Part shown: piece after piece, positions 34,259-44,028 of the stretch
How the letters are laid out: each line of letters starts with the position of its first letter
How positions within the stretch are numbered: the first letter of the stretch is position 1
Assembly (NCBI GenBank): GCA_963825635.1
Contig: CAWGTU010000002.1
Location: forward strand, 1-64,000
Length of the DNA stretch: 64,000 nucleotides
From: JAOUEA01 sp963825635
GTDB taxonomy: Bacteria; Actinomycetota; UBA4738; HRBIN12
Direction: 5' to 3'
Made by a program: the position numbers and the translations under genes
The notes under the pieces: model-generated
What the model was told of the DNA's origin: nothing
Databases searched by the model: none
The model's input: the letters and a program-made list of their open reading frames with translations, nothing else

Positions 34259-34956
34259 TCGTGATCCCCGCGATCGACCTGCGTGGCGGTCGAGCCGTGC
34301 GCCTGATGCAGGGCGACCCCGACGCCGAGACGACGTACGCGGCCGACCCGGTCGAGGTCGCCGAGCGCTTCCAGGAAGAGGGCGCCCGGCGCCTGCACGT
34401 CGTGGACCTCGACGCGGCGCTCGGCGACGGAGAGAACCGCGAACGCATCGAGGCGATCTGTCGAGCGGTTCAGGTGCCGGTGCAGGTGGGGGGCGGCATC
34501 CGGTCGAGCGACGATATCGGCGCGGTGCTCGGGGCCGGCGCGAAGCGTGTGATCCTCGGCACCGCGGCCGCCGCCGACCCGGCGTTCGTCCGGCGGGCGG
34601 TGGAGGAGCACGCCGAGGCGATCGTGGTCGCGGTCGACGTCCGCGGCGGTCACGTGATGGTCAAGGGATGGCAGGAGGAAGGCCCCGCGCTCGATGACGC
34701 CCTCCCCGCCCTGGACGACGCGGGCGCACCCCGGTACCTGGTCACCTCGATCGCTCGGGACGGCACACTCAAGGGACCTGACACGAAGCTCTACGAACAC
34801 ATGCTGAAGCTGACCCAGACCCCGCTGATCGCGAGCGGCGGCGTCCGCGACGCCGACGATGTCTGGGCGCTGCGGGAACTCGGATGCGAGGCCGTCGTCA
34901 CCGGCAAGGCGCTGTACGAGAAGACCCTGAAGCTCGCCCAGGTGATCAGGGGGTGA
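34255..34956 (+). CDS. hisA: phosphoribosylformimino-5-aminoimidazole carboxamide ribotide isomerase
   Basis: The 233-residue TIM-barrel isomerase (ProFAR to PRFAR) begins MIVIPAIDLRGGRAVRLMQG with the catalytic Asp, and contains VGGGIRSSDDI and IARDGTLKGPD with the second catalytic Asp. In many actinobacteria the HisA homologue (PriA) also serves in tryptophan synthesis; whether this one does cannot be told from the motifs seen. Confidence 0.95.
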   Translation: MIVIPAIDLRGGRAVRLMQGDPDAETTYAADPVEVAERFQEEGARRLHVVDLDAALGDGENRERIEAICRAVQVPVQVGGGIRSSDDIGAVLGAGAKRVILGTAAAADPAFVRRAVEEHAEAIVVAVDVRGGHVMVKGWQEEGPALDDALPALDDAGAPRYLVTSIARDGTLKGPDTKLYEHMLKLTQTPLIASGGVRDADDVWALRELGCEAVVTGKALYEKTLKLAQVIRG

Positions 34957-34963
34957 CCCGGCC

Positions 34964-35731
34964 GTGACCCTCGCCAAACGCATCATGCCGTGCCTCGACG
35001 TCGACGCGGGACGCGTCGTGAAGGGCACGAGGTTCCAGGAGCTGCGCGACGCCGGGGACCCGGTCGAGCTCGCCGCGCACTACGATCGCGAGGGCGGCGA
35101 CGAGCTGGTCTTCCTCGACATCACGGCGACGGTCGAGGGCAGGGCCGCGACGCTCGACGTGATCGCCAGGACGGCGGAGCAGGTGTTCATCCCGCTCACG
35201 GTCGGCGGCGGCGTGAAGCGCGACGACGACGCGCACGAACTGCTGCGCGCCGGCGCCGACAAGGTCGCCGTGAACTCGGCCGCGGTGCGCGACCCCTCGC
35301 TGCTGCAGCGCTGCGCGGATCGGTTCGGGACGCAGTGCATGGTGATCGCGATCGACGCGAAGCGGCGGTCCGGCGGCGACGGCTGGGAGGTCTTCGTCGA
35401 TGCCGGCCGCACACCCACGGGACGCGACGCGGTCGAGTGGGCCGTCGAGGCGACGACGGAACGAGGCGCCGGGGAGGTCCTGCTCACCTCGATGGATCGA
35501 GACGGCACCGGCGAGGGCTACGACCTCGACCTGGTGCGCTCGATCGCCGGCGAGGTGCGTGTCCCGATCGTCGCGAGCGGCGGCGCGGGACACCTCGACC
35601 ACTTCGCCGAGGCGCTCACCGAGGGCCACGCCGACGCGGTCCTCGCAGCGAGCCGGCTGCACTTCGGCCAGCTCACGATCCGCGAGATCAAGGAGTACCT
35701 GCGCGAACGCGATGTCGAGGTACGGCTGTGA
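34964..35731 (+). CDS. hisF: imidazole glycerol phosphate synthase, cyclase subunit
   Basis: The 255-residue TIM barrel begins MTLAKRIMPCLDVDAGRVVK with catalytic Asp, and has FLDITATVEGR, VGGGVKRDDDAHELLRAGAD and LLTSMDRDGTGEGYDLDL with the second catalytic Asp. With HisH it makes imidazole glycerol phosphate and AICAR. The GTG start is 7 bp after hisA; the hisI GTG overlaps its stop. Confidence 0.97.
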   Translation: MTLAKRIMPCLDVDAGRVVKGTRFQELRDAGDPVELAAHYDREGGDELVFLDITATVEGRAATLDVIARTAEQVFIPLTVGGGVKRDDDAHELLRAGADKVAVNSAAVRDPSLLQRCADRFGTQCMVIAIDAKRRSGGDGWEVFVDAGRTPTGRDAVEWAVEATTERGAGEVLLTSMDRDGTGEGYDLDLVRSIAGEVRVPIVASGGAGHLDHFAEALTEGHADAVLAASRLHFGQLTIREIKEYLRERDVEVRL

Positions 35732-36108
35732 GCGACCCCGCTCGTCCGACGGGCCCCGCCGACCTCGATCGCTCGTCCGTCGACCTCGACTCGCTGCGCT
35801 ACGACGAGCGTGGATTGATCCCGGTGATCGCGCAGGATGCCGACACCGGCGAGGTGCTCATGATGGCCTGGGCGAACCGAGAGGCGCTCGAGCGCACCCT
35901 CGTCGAGCGGCGCATGGTGTATTGGTCGAGGTCGCGACAGGAGCTGTGGCGCAAGGGCGACACGAGCGGTCACGAGCAGCACTGGCAGGAGCTGCGGGTC
36001 GACTGCGACGCGGATGTGATCGTGGCGCGCATCCACCAGGAGGGGGCGGCCTGTCACACCGGCGAGCGGAGCTGCTTCTTCCGCTCGCTCGCGGCTTCCG
36101 AAGGCTGA
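35728..36108 (+). CDS. hisI: phosphoribosyl-AMP cyclohydrolase
   Basis: The 126-residue monofunctional HisI opens the adenine ring of PR-AMP. It shows LIPVIAQDADTGEVLMMAWA, YWSRSRQELWRKGDTSGH and the metal-binding DCDADV and CHTGERSCFF motifs. No HisE (PR-ATP pyrophosphatase) domain is attached, and no hisE gene lies in this window, so that step must be encoded elsewhere. Confidence 0.96.
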   Translation: MSDPARPTGPADLDRSSVDLDSLRYDERGLIPVIAQDADTGEVLMMAWANREALERTLVERRMVYWSRSRQELWRKGDTSGHEQHWQELRVDCDADVIVARIHQEGAACHTGERSCFFRSLAASEG

Positions 36109-36134
36109 CCGGCGGCCGGTAGACTCCGACGCCC

Positions 36135-37010
36135 ATGCTCAAGGTCGTGATCCCGAAGGGCTCCCTCGAGGAGCAGACCCTGCGCCTCTTCGAGGCTGCA
36201 GACCTCACCGTCCGCCGGTCGTCGAGCCGTGACTATCACGGCAGCGTCGACGACGACCGGATCGAACGCGTCAGCGTGCTGCGCCCCCAGGAGATCCCGA
36301 CCTACGTGGCCGAGGGGTTGTTCGACCTCGGCATCACCGGACAGGACTGGATCGCCGAGACCGGCAGCGACGTCGAGGTGCTCACGAGCCTCAGCTACGC
36401 GAAGACCGGCACCGGCCACGGCACGACGATCGTGCTCGCCGTGCCGAACGAGCATCCTGCGAACAGCGCGGAAGAGATGCCGGCCGGGTCTCGTATCTCG
36501 ACCGAGTTCGTGCAGATCACCGAGCGGCACTTCGCCGAGCTGGGTATCCCGGTCAAAGTCGCGTGGAGCTACGGCGCCACCGAGGCCAAGGTGCCCGAGA
36601 TCGTCGATGCGATCGTCGATGTCACCGAGACGGGCAGCACCCTGCGCGCGCACGGCATGAAGATCATCGAGACGTTGCTCGCGAGCGACCCCGTGTTGGT
36701 CGCGAACCGAGCGGCGGCGGCCGACCCGGGGAAGCGGGCGGCCATGGACGACATCACGACCCTGCTGCTCGGCGCGCTCGCCGCAGAGGGCCGCGTGCTG
36801 ATCAAGCTGAACGTCACCGATGCCGCCCGCGATGCGGTGCTCGCGGTCGTCCCGTCGATGAAGGCTCCCACGGTCTCACCGCTCGCCGACGGTGGGTACG
36901 CGATCGAGACCGTGGTGGACAAGCGTGGCGTCAACCGGTTGATCCCGAAGCTGAAAGCCGCCGGGGCGACCGACATCCTCGAGCTGCCGATCACCAAGAT
37001 CGTCCCCTGA
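36135..37010 (+). CDS. hisG: ATP phosphoribosyltransferase, long form
   Basis: The 291-residue enzyme starts histidine synthesis by joining ATP and PRPP. At this length it is the HisG_L type: a bilobed catalytic part with GLFDLGITGQDWIAETGSDV and the PRPP-binding EGVxxTGSTL-like VDVTETGSTLRAHG, then a C-terminal ACT-like regulatory domain (AARDAVLAVVPSMKAPTVSP onwards) for histidine feedback. No HisZ is needed. It lies 26 bp after hisI, and TAGACT at 36120-36125 sits 9 nt before its ATG, so it may also have its own leaderless promoter. Confidence 0.96.
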   Translation: MLKVVIPKGSLEEQTLRLFEAADLTVRRSSSRDYHGSVDDDRIERVSVLRPQEIPTYVAEGLFDLGITGQDWIAETGSDVEVLTSLSYAKTGTGHGTTIVLAVPNEHPANSAEEMPAGSRISTEFVQITERHFAELGIPVKVAWSYGATEAKVPEIVDAIVDVTETGSTLRAHGMKIIETLLASDPVLVANRAAAADPGKRAAMDDITTLLLGALAAEGRVLIKLNVTDAARDAVLAVVPSMKAPTVSPLADGGYAIETVVDKRGVNRLIPKLKAAGATDILELPITKIVP

Positions 37011-37039
37011 ACCGAACGGACCCCTATGCCCCGGGTGCC

Positions 37040-37069
37040 TTGACCCGCACCGCGTCTCGCCCATACCCT
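37040..37069 (+). promoter_or_regulatory. candidate sigma-A-type promoter
   Basis: TTGACC (37040-37045) and TACCCT (37064-37069) are separated by 18 bp, upstream of the delta-60 repeat protein gene. Confidence 0.5.
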
Positions 37070-37101
37070 CGCGAGGCAACCCGCCGGGGAGGGTGAACGA
37101 G

Positions 37102-38379
37102 ATGCAGGGCAGACGGATCGGCAGGCTCGCGTCGGTCGTGACCGTGCTCGCCGTGATCGCCCAGACCCTCCCCGCCCAGGCAGCAGCCGGCAAGCTCGAC
37201 CACGCGTTCTCGAACGACGGACGCGCCACCGCGTTCCCCAAGGGCGCCACGGCGTTCGGGGTCGCGGTCGACGCCAAGGGGCGCATCGTGGTGGCCGGGT
37301 ACACGCTCGACGGGGACACCGACTTCGCCCTTGCACGTTTCCGGCCCAACGGCTCGCTCGACCCGGACTTCGGCGGCGGTGACGGCCGGGTCACGACCGA
37401 CCTCGGAGGCACCGACTACGGCTTCGACGTCGCGATCGGGTCGAACGGTCGCATCGTGGTCGCGGGGCAGCGCGCACGCTCGTCGGGCACCCTCATGGCG
37501 GTGGCCGTCTACGGGCCGCGAGGGGTGCTCGACAAGGACTTCTCGAAGGACGGCATCGCCTTCGTCGGCTTCGACAAGGAGTTCCAGGGGGCGAACGCCG
37601 TGGCGGTCGGCGCCAACGACAAGATCGTGCTGGGCGGCTCGACGTCGAACGGCGAGACGAGCCGGTGGGCGCTCGCGCGCCTGCGACCGAACGGCTCGCG
37701 CGACCGCGACTTCGGCGGCGACGGTCGGGTGACGGTCGACCTCACGGCGAGCGACGAGCAGATCAACGACCTGACGATCGTCGGGGGCGGCAAGATCGTC
37801 GCCGTCGGCTCCGCCGAGTCCGGACTCTCGCCCCGCATCGCGATCGCCCGGTTCCTGCTCGGAGGCAAGCTCGATCGCGACTTCGGCAAGCGGGGCGTGA
37901 AGATCACCGACGTCGCGAACGGCTCCGACACCGCCTACGGGGTCGCCGAGCAACCCGACGAGAAGCTCGTCGTCGTCGGACACGTGGCGAACGGAGGCAA
38001 GGCCGACTGGGGGGTGCTGCGCTACGGGCCGAACGGTCGGCTCGACGACACGTTCGCCGGCGACGGTGTCCGGATCCTCGCGTTCGGATCGGACTACGAG
38101 TTCGCCCAGGCTGCCGCCGTGCAGCCGAACGGACGCATCGTGGTGGTCGGGCGCATCAGACGGTCGGGGAACGATCAGTTCGGCATCGTGCGACTGAAGC
38201 CCAATGGCTCGTACGACCTGGGCTTCTCGAAGGACGGCCGCGCGGTCGTCGACTTCGACGGCGGCAGCGACACCGCTCGGGACGTCGCGCTGCAGGACAA
38301 CGGCAAGATCGTCGTCGCGGGCGAGGCCTTCGACCGAGGTCGCCGCCGGTTCGCGGTCGCGCGTCTGCTGGCCTCGTGA
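37102..38379 (+). CDS. secreted delta-60 repeat beta-propeller-like protein
   Basis: The 425-residue protein has a signal peptide (residues ~1-32, ending QTLPAQAAA) followed by about seven ~55-residue delta-60 repeats. Each has a version of G(R/K)IVVAG, FALARFRPNGSLDPDFG and DGRVTTDL. Such repeats fold as beta-sheet arrays in exported proteins and have no known catalytic role. ATG 37102 is preferred because GGGGAGGG lies 8 nt upstream; a GTG at 37093 would overlap that site. Confidence 0.85.
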   Translation: MQGRRIGRLASVVTVLAVIAQTLPAQAAAGKLDHAFSNDGRATAFPKGATAFGVAVDAKGRIVVAGYTLDGDTDFALARFRPNGSLDPDFGGGDGRVTTDLGGTDYGFDVAIGSNGRIVVAGQRARSSGTLMAVAVYGPRGVLDKDFSKDGIAFVGFDKEFQGANAVAVGANDKIVLGGSTSNGETSRWALARLRPNGSRDRDFGGDGRVTVDLTASDEQINDLTIVGGGKIVAVGSAESGLSPRIAIARFLLGGKLDRDFGKRGVKITDVANGSDTAYGVAEQPDEKLVVVGHVANGGKADWGVLRYGPNGRLDDTFAGDGVRILAFGSDYEFAQAAAVQPNGRIVVVGRIRRSGNDQFGIVRLKPNGSYDLGFSKDGRAVVDFDGGSDTARDVALQDNGKIVVAGEAFDRGRRRFAVARLLAS

Positions 38380-38401
38380 GCCGCCCGTGCCGGCGGCGGG
38401 A

Positions 38402-38458
38402 TTGACCCCCTGAGGGGCATGTGGCACAATCCAATCAGATGTTTGAATCATCATTCAA
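38402..38458 (+). promoter_or_regulatory. promoter with downstream palindromic operator
   Basis: TTGACC (38402-38407) and CACAAT (38424-38429) are spaced by 16 bp. Right after, at 38443-38458, TTGAAT-CATC-ATTCAA is a perfect 6+6 bp palindrome in an AT-rich patch that stands out from its GC-rich surroundings. It lies across the expected +7 to +22 region, a good position for a repressor. Confidence 0.6.
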
Positions 38459-38478
38459 CAACGTATCGAGCGTGTAGA

Positions 38479-38550
38479 GGCGCCGATGGACGCGAACCGC
38501 GTCCACGTGCGCCTGGGGGACCTCTCGTCGATCGAGGGGTCCTTTCGTTT
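38479..38550 (+). ncRNA. structured leader or small RNA ending in an intrinsic-terminator hairpin
   Basis: Two hairpins lie in the ~155 nt between the predicted transcription start and aceA. The first (38479-38513) has AGGCGC/GCGCCT outer arms and a perfect inner stem TGGACGCG-AAC-CGCGTCCA. The second (38518-38542) pairs GGACCTCTCG with CGAGGGGTCC (one G-T) around TCGAT and is followed by TTTCGTTT, one of few T-rich tails in the window. This could be an attenuator for aceA or a ~110 nt sRNA with its own promoter. I match it to no known riboswitch class. Confidence 0.5.
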
Positions 38551-38591
38551 CCGGGGTAGGCGAGGCACCAGGCACCAAGGGGGCGACACAG

Positions 38592-39887
<1,296 letters not shown>

Positions 39888-39890
39888 TCG

Positions 39891-39914
39891 GCTCGATGCG
39901 CCGGCGCATCGAGC
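39891..39914 (+). terminator. hairpin terminator after aceA
   Basis: GCTCGATGCG and CGCATCGAGC form a perfect 10 bp stem with CCGG loop, 4 nt after the aceA stop. No T-run follows. Confidence 0.7.
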
Positions 39915-39995
39915 GCTCCACCCAGGGGTGAACGGACGACGTCGCGGGTCTCGCACGACCGCGCGTATCCTGAACGCCCCCGGATAGGTGGAGCG

Positions 39996-42050
39996 ATGAG
40001 CGAACGACCCTCCCAGCGACCGCGGACCGCCCTCGGGCGTCGGCTCTGGCGACCGGCGGACACCACGGAGTTCGCCCTGGGCCTCGTGCTCGCGGTGGTC
40101 CTGCCCTGTGTCGCCGCCTGGATGTCGGTCGACCTGCAGGTCTTCGATCACTTCCCCGGCGTGCCCTTCCTCGTGGCCACGGTCGGGGCCACGCTGGTCG
40201 GGCGGCTGAGCGCCAGCCTGATCGCCACCCTCGCGTCGGGAGTCCTGGTCTCCACGTTCGCGGTGATCCCGGACGGGGACCTGTGGGCGACCCGACCCCA
40301 GGATCTGATCGCCGTCCTCGTCTTCGTCGCGCTCTCGTTCATCGTCGCGTACTCCCTCGCGTCGCGAGAGGCGTCGCGGGACGAGGCGGACGCGGCGCGA
40401 CTCGACGTCGAGTCTCTCGCCCGAACGCTCGCCGCAGAACGGAACACGATGCATCAGATCCTGCAGCAGATGCCGAACGGCGTCGTTGTGGCCGACGCGA
40501 CGGGTGTCATCACGATGCAGAACGCCCGATCACGAGAACTCCTGTCGTACGAGTACCCGCTCGGGAGCAGCGTCGAGTCCTCGGACCCGATGCTCCCGTG
40601 GACCGCACGACGGCCCGACGGAAACGTGTACGAGCCGAGTGACTACCCGATGAGCCGTTCGCTCAGGGCAGGAGACATCGTGATCGGGGAACCGATGGCG
40701 ATCGAACGGGCCGACGGCACGACCGTGATGATCGAGGTCGACTCCGCCCCGATCCGCACGAGTGACGACGACGCGATCGCCGGGGCGGTCACGGTGTTCC
40801 AGGACGTTACCGAGCGGATGGAGACCCAAGAGCGCCTCCTGCAGCTCACGAAGCGTCTGCAGCAGATCCAGGCGGTCACCGACGCGACCCTGACGCAGTT
40901 GAGCTTCGACGATCTCGCGGACCGGCTCCTGCACACGCTCAGGCGCGTCCTCGGCGCCGACTCGGCGACGCTGCTGCTGCTCGATCGGAAGGGCACGGAG
41001 CTCATCGAGCACGCCACGGTCGGGGTGCAGACCGATGGCTCGGCAGCGCCGGTCCCGGTCGGGCGAGGCATCGCCGGGAAGATCGCGAGCACCGTCTCGC
41101 CGCTCGTGGTGGACGACGTCTCCACGTACGAGGTCGCCAGGCGCTGGCTCGCCGACACGATGTCCTCGCTCATGGGTGTGCCGCTCGTCTATCGAGGGCA
41201 GGTGCGCGGCGTGATCCACGTCGCGACGTACGAGCCTCGCCACTTCACGACCGACGACGTGGAAGTGCTCGAGCTCGCCGCGAACCGCATCACGTCGGCG
41301 CTCGAACGAGCCCAGCTCCACGACAGCAGGGCGGCGATGTCGCGAGCCCTGCAACGGAGCCTGCTGCCGACGAGCATGCCGGACATCGAAGGCGTCGAGC
41401 TCGCCGCCCTGTACCGGCCCTTCTCCCCGAACGACGAGGTCGGCGGCGACTTCTACGACGTGTTCCCTCACGCGGAAGGGACATGGGGCGTCGTGGTCGG
41501 CGACGTCTCGGGCAAGGGACCGGATGCGGCGGCCGTGATGGGGCTGGCGACGCATACCGTGCGCACGCTCGCTCGGTACGAGGAGCGCCCGAGCGCCGTG
41601 CTCGGTGCGCTCAACGACGAGCTGATCCGAGCGGAACAGGTCGCGACCGAGCGCTTCTGCACGGCGTGCCAGATGCGATTGCGGCTCGACGTCGACCACC
41701 TGAGGATCACGGTCTGTCTCGCCGGGCATCCACTGCCGTTCGCGATACGCGCCGACGGCCGAGTGGAGCATGTGGGGGTCCCAGGCACGCTCCTGGGGAC
41801 GTTCCAGGCTCCCGAGCTGCACGATGTGGCGGTCGACCTATGGCCCGGTGACGCGATCGTCTCCTACACCGACGGCCTCGTGGAACAGCGAGGAGCGACG
41901 ATCGATGAGGGTGAGGGCCGTCTCGCCGAGCTCCTCTCGACGTGCATCGGCCTCACCGCGGATGAGATCGTCTCGTGTATCCAGAGGGAACTGATCGACT
42001 CGGTCGGGCTCGACGACGACGTCGCGATCGTCGTGATCAGGAAGCGCTGA
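39996..42050 (+). CDS. SpoIIE/RsbU-type PP2C phosphatase with membrane, PAS and GAF sensor domains
   Basis: The 684-residue protein has four N-terminal transmembrane helices resembling the DUF4118 domain of KdpD (residues ~20-125), a PAS domain (~150-275, ILQQMPNGVVVADATGVITM), a GAF domain (~300-450) and a C-terminal SpoIIE/PP2C domain (~470-680). The phosphatase metal ligands are in EVGGDFYDVF, GDVSGKGPDAA and SYTDGLVEQ. Such enzymes dephosphorylate STAS anti-sigma antagonists, which then free a SigB/SigF-type sigma factor. A matching sigma, anti-sigma and STAS protein lie 2-5 kb downstream, so this is their likely input. TATCCT at 39966 and GGTGGAG serve as -10 and ribosome site. Confidence 0.92.
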   Translation: MSERPSQRPRTALGRRLWRPADTTEFALGLVLAVVLPCVAAWMSVDLQVFDHFPGVPFLVATVGATLVGRLSASLIATLASGVLVSTFAVIPDGDLWATRPQDLIAVLVFVALSFIVAYSLASREASRDEADAARLDVESLARTLAAERNTMHQILQQMPNGVVVADATGVITMQNARSRELLSYEYPLGSSVESSDPMLPWTARRPDGNVYEPSDYPMSRSLRAGDIVIGEPMAIERADGTTVMIEVDSAPIRTSDDDAIAGAVTVFQDVTERMETQERLLQLTKRLQQIQAVTDATLTQLSFDDLADRLLHTLRRVLGADSATLLLLDRKGTELIEHATVGVQTDGSAAPVPVGRGIAGKIASTVSPLVVDDVSTYEVARRWLADTMSSLMGVPLVYRGQVRGVIHVATYEPRHFTTDDVEVLELAANRITSALERAQLHDSRAAMSRALQRSLLPTSMPDIEGVELAALYRPFSPNDEVGGDFYDVFPHAEGTWGVVVGDVSGKGPDAAAVMGLATHTVRTLARYEERPSAVLGALNDELIRAEQVATERFCTACQMRLRLDVDHLRITVCLAGHPLPFAIRADGRVEHVGVPGTLLGTFQAPELHDVAVDLWPGDAIVSYTDGLVEQRGATIDEGEGRLAELLSTCIGLTADEIVSCIQRELIDSVGLDDDVAIVVIRKR

Positions 42051-42107
42051 GACCCGCCCCTTCCGGCGATGCGTTTGGATCACCGACGGCCGGGGAAGGA
42101 CGCTGAC

Positions 42108-42458
42108 ATGAGCGACCCATCCACCCGTCGGATCGGCGACAGGCTCCGCCGCCGGATCGCGTCGGCCCTGGTCGTCGCGCCCCTCGTCGGCCTGGCGATC
42201 GGCGCCGTGATCTCGGCCGTCGTCTTCGACTCGTGGGGCAGCGGGAGCGTCATGGTGCTCCTCGCGGCGGTCGTCGCGACCACGCTCCTCGGGCTGCTGT
42301 GGGCCGGATACTCCAGCCTCGAATCGCCCGATCCCGGCCGCGAGCCCTCCGACACCGCACACCCCATCGCCGACCGTGAGGATCTGGTCCGCGAGGAATC
42401 GGGCGATCCCCAGACGCACGACACTGAGGACGGTGCGACAACGCACCAGGGAAGGTAG
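42108..42458 (+). CDS. hypothetical two-helix membrane protein
   Basis: The 116-residue protein has a basic N-terminus (DPSTRRIGDRLRRRIASAL), two transmembrane helices (~17-40 and 46-68) and an acidic, probably disordered tail (PSDTAHPIADREDLVREESG). ATG 42108 is chosen because GGGGAAGGA lies just upstream. It lies between the phosphatase and two small cysteine-containing proteins, in the same direction. No family is recognised. Confidence 0.65.
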   Translation: MSDPSTRRIGDRLRRRIASALVVAPLVGLAIGAVISAVVFDSWGSGSVMVLLAAVVATTLLGLLWAGYSSLESPDPGREPSDTAHPIADREDLVREESGDPQTHDTEDGATTHQGR

Positions 42459-42463
42459 GGAAC

Positions 42464-42706
42464 ATGCGGCGGCTGGTCTGCCTCGCGTGCGACGATCACG
42501 TCGCGCTGGATGGCCTCGAGGTTCGCTGTGACTGCGCCCGCTCGGTGGCCCACCGCGACACCGATGGCTGGGCATACACGGGACCCGCGGTCGTGGCGTT
42601 GCCACTGCGGGTCCATGAACCCGAGCACCGACGGATGATCGAGCGACTCATCGAGGTGCCCGACGACGACCTCACCCACCGCGCGCACCTCGAGCCCTTG
42701 CTATGA
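42464..42706 (+). CDS. small cysteine-containing protein
   Basis: The 80-residue protein begins MRRLVCLACDDHVALDGLEV and continues RCDCARS, so CxxC and CxC pairs could bind a metal. The rest is a short helical tail. No family is recognised. Its stop overlaps the next start (ATGA), and it follows the membrane protein by 5 bp, so the three small genes look like one unit. Confidence 0.6.
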   Translation: MRRLVCLACDDHVALDGLEVRCDCARSVAHRDTDGWAYTGPAVVALPLRVHEPEHRRMIERLIEVPDDDLTHRAHLEPLL

Positions 42707-42936
42707 GTGGGGTGACCGACGGGGTCTGCCCTGTCTGTGGGAAGGGCACGATGGTCGATCTGGCGTACGACGCGGATCCATCGAGCCGCGAGCCGGTTCA
42801 GCGCGCGGACAGCCGCGAGCTGACCGAGTTCTCGTGCGGACATCGAGTCGTCGGTCCCTCGCTCGCCTCGGCGGACGAGGAGCGGCTCGACGTCGAACGC
42901 CGGACGTCAGACGAGACCGTGGACCCCGAGCGTTGA
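42703..42936 (+). CDS. small zinc-ribbon-like protein
   Basis: The 77-residue protein has CPVCGKGT near its start and a later SCGHR, the two halves of a possible zinc ribbon, with a charged tail. It is translationally coupled to the 80-residue protein. It converges on the topoisomerase IB gene with a 16 bp gap. Function unknown. Confidence 0.6.
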   Translation: MSGVTDGVCPVCGKGTMVDLAYDADPSSREPVQRADSRELTEFSCGHRVVGPSLASADEERLDVERRTSDETVDPER

Positions 42937-42952
42937 TCCGCGCGCGCAGCTG

Positions 42953-43966
42953 TCACGCCGCCAAGGATCGGACCTCGCCACCGAGCATGTCGAGCACGGC
43001 GCGTTCCACGGCTTCCCGAGCCTGCTCATCGTCGGCGGGAACCCCCCGGAGCGCCGGCGCCACGGTCAACCCCTCACGGAACCGATCGAACACACGCGGA
43101 TCGATGTAGGAGGCCCTGCAGACCGACGGCGTGTTGCCCAGATGATCGGCGACCCGACGCACGGTCGCCGCGACGCTCCGCCTCGCCGCGACCCGACCGC
43201 CGGGTTCCGATACCCGAGCGATGTCGATCGCTGCGAGCACGGTCGCGTGCCACGTCCGGAAGTCCTTGGCCGAGTGTTCCTCTCCCAGCAGATCTTTCAG
43301 GTACGCGTTGATGTCGGTCGAACGCACGTCCCGCCAGCGACGATCCTCCCTGTAGGCCAGGAGTTCGAGCCCGCCGCTCCGTCTCCGCTTCAGCCGTTCG
43401 ACCACGGGCACGAGGAGAGGGTCGTCGATCCGGTGCACCTGACGCACGCCGGCCTTCGCGACGTAGTCGAAGATCAAGGTCGGCCCGTCCACGTGCACGT
43501 GGCTCTTGCGGATCGTGGCCAGGCCGAAGGAACCGTGTCGGTCCGCGTACTCTTCCGATCCGATCCGGAACGTCGCCCGGTCGAGCAGGCGCACGGCCGC
43601 CGCCATCACGCGCTCCTTCGGGGCACCATCGAGGCAGAGGTCCCGTTCGAGCCTCTCCCGTAGGTCGGGCAGCGCGCGGGCGAACGACTCGACCCTCCGG
43701 AACTTGTCGATGTCCTGACGCTCACGCCACACCGGGTGGTAGAGGTACTGTCGGCGACCGGCGGCGTCGACGCCCACAGCCTGCAGGTGTCCCTGCGGAT
43801 CGGCACAGATCCATACGTCCGTCCACGCGGGCGGGATCGCGAGCCCTCGGATGCGCTCGAGAGCCGCCTCGTCGCGCACGGGGCGGCCACGGGCGTCCTC
43901 GTAGGAGAAGCCCGTGCCGCGGCGCCGCCTGGTGAGGCCGGGCGCGGATGGGTCGACGCGATGCAT
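42953..43966 (-). CDS. DNA topoisomerase IB
   Basis: The 337-residue enzyme is a bacterial/poxvirus-type topoisomerase I that relaxes supercoils by a 3'-phosphotyrosine link. It has the N-terminal domain (TGFSYEDARGRPVRDEAALE, IPPAWTDVWICADPQGHLQA) and the catalytic core: RFRIG-like TFRIGSEEYADRHGSFGLAT, KDFRTWHATVLAA with catalytic Arg and His, and CRASYIDPRV with nucleophile Tyr287. ATG 43966 is set by homology; no good ribosome site is seen, and an in-frame GTG lies 9 nt upstream. It follows the sigma factor gene on the same strand by 62 bp. Confidence 0.93.
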   Translation of the reverse strand: MHRVDPSAPGLTRRRRGTGFSYEDARGRPVRDEAALERIRGLAIPPAWTDVWICADPQGHLQAVGVDAAGRRQYLYHPVWRERQDIDKFRRVESFARALPDLRERLERDLCLDGAPKERVMAAAVRLLDRATFRIGSEEYADRHGSFGLATIRKSHVHVDGPTLIFDYVAKAGVRQVHRIDDPLLVPVVERLKRRRSGGLELLAYREDRRWRDVRSTDINAYLKDLLGEEHSAKDFRTWHATVLAAIDIARVSEPGGRVAARRSVAATVRRVADHLGNTPSVCRASYIDPRVFDRFREGLTVAPALRGVPADDEQAREAVERAVLDMLGGEVRSLAA

Positions 43967-44028
43967 CCGTGGCACAGGGTGTGCTTGCCCACCCCGGCCG
44001 ATGCCGAAACGCCTGCGGAGGAGCCGCT

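Noticed and set aside
38380..38397. GCCGCC-CGTGCC-GGCGGC hairpin after the delta-60 gene
   Set aside because: Only 6 bp and common in GC-rich DNA; it starts inside the stop codon region and has no T-tail. Not called as a terminator.
42079..42104. GTTT-N16-GGGAAG resembling a stress promoter before 42108
   Set aside because: The -10 part coincides with the GGGGAAGGA ribosome site of the gene, which would then not be transcribed. Chance resemblance is more likely.
42108..42936. Toxin-antitoxin pair among the small genes after the phosphatase
   Set aside because: The small coupled genes tempted this call, but none shows a toxin or antitoxin fold; the Cys motifs point to metal binding instead.
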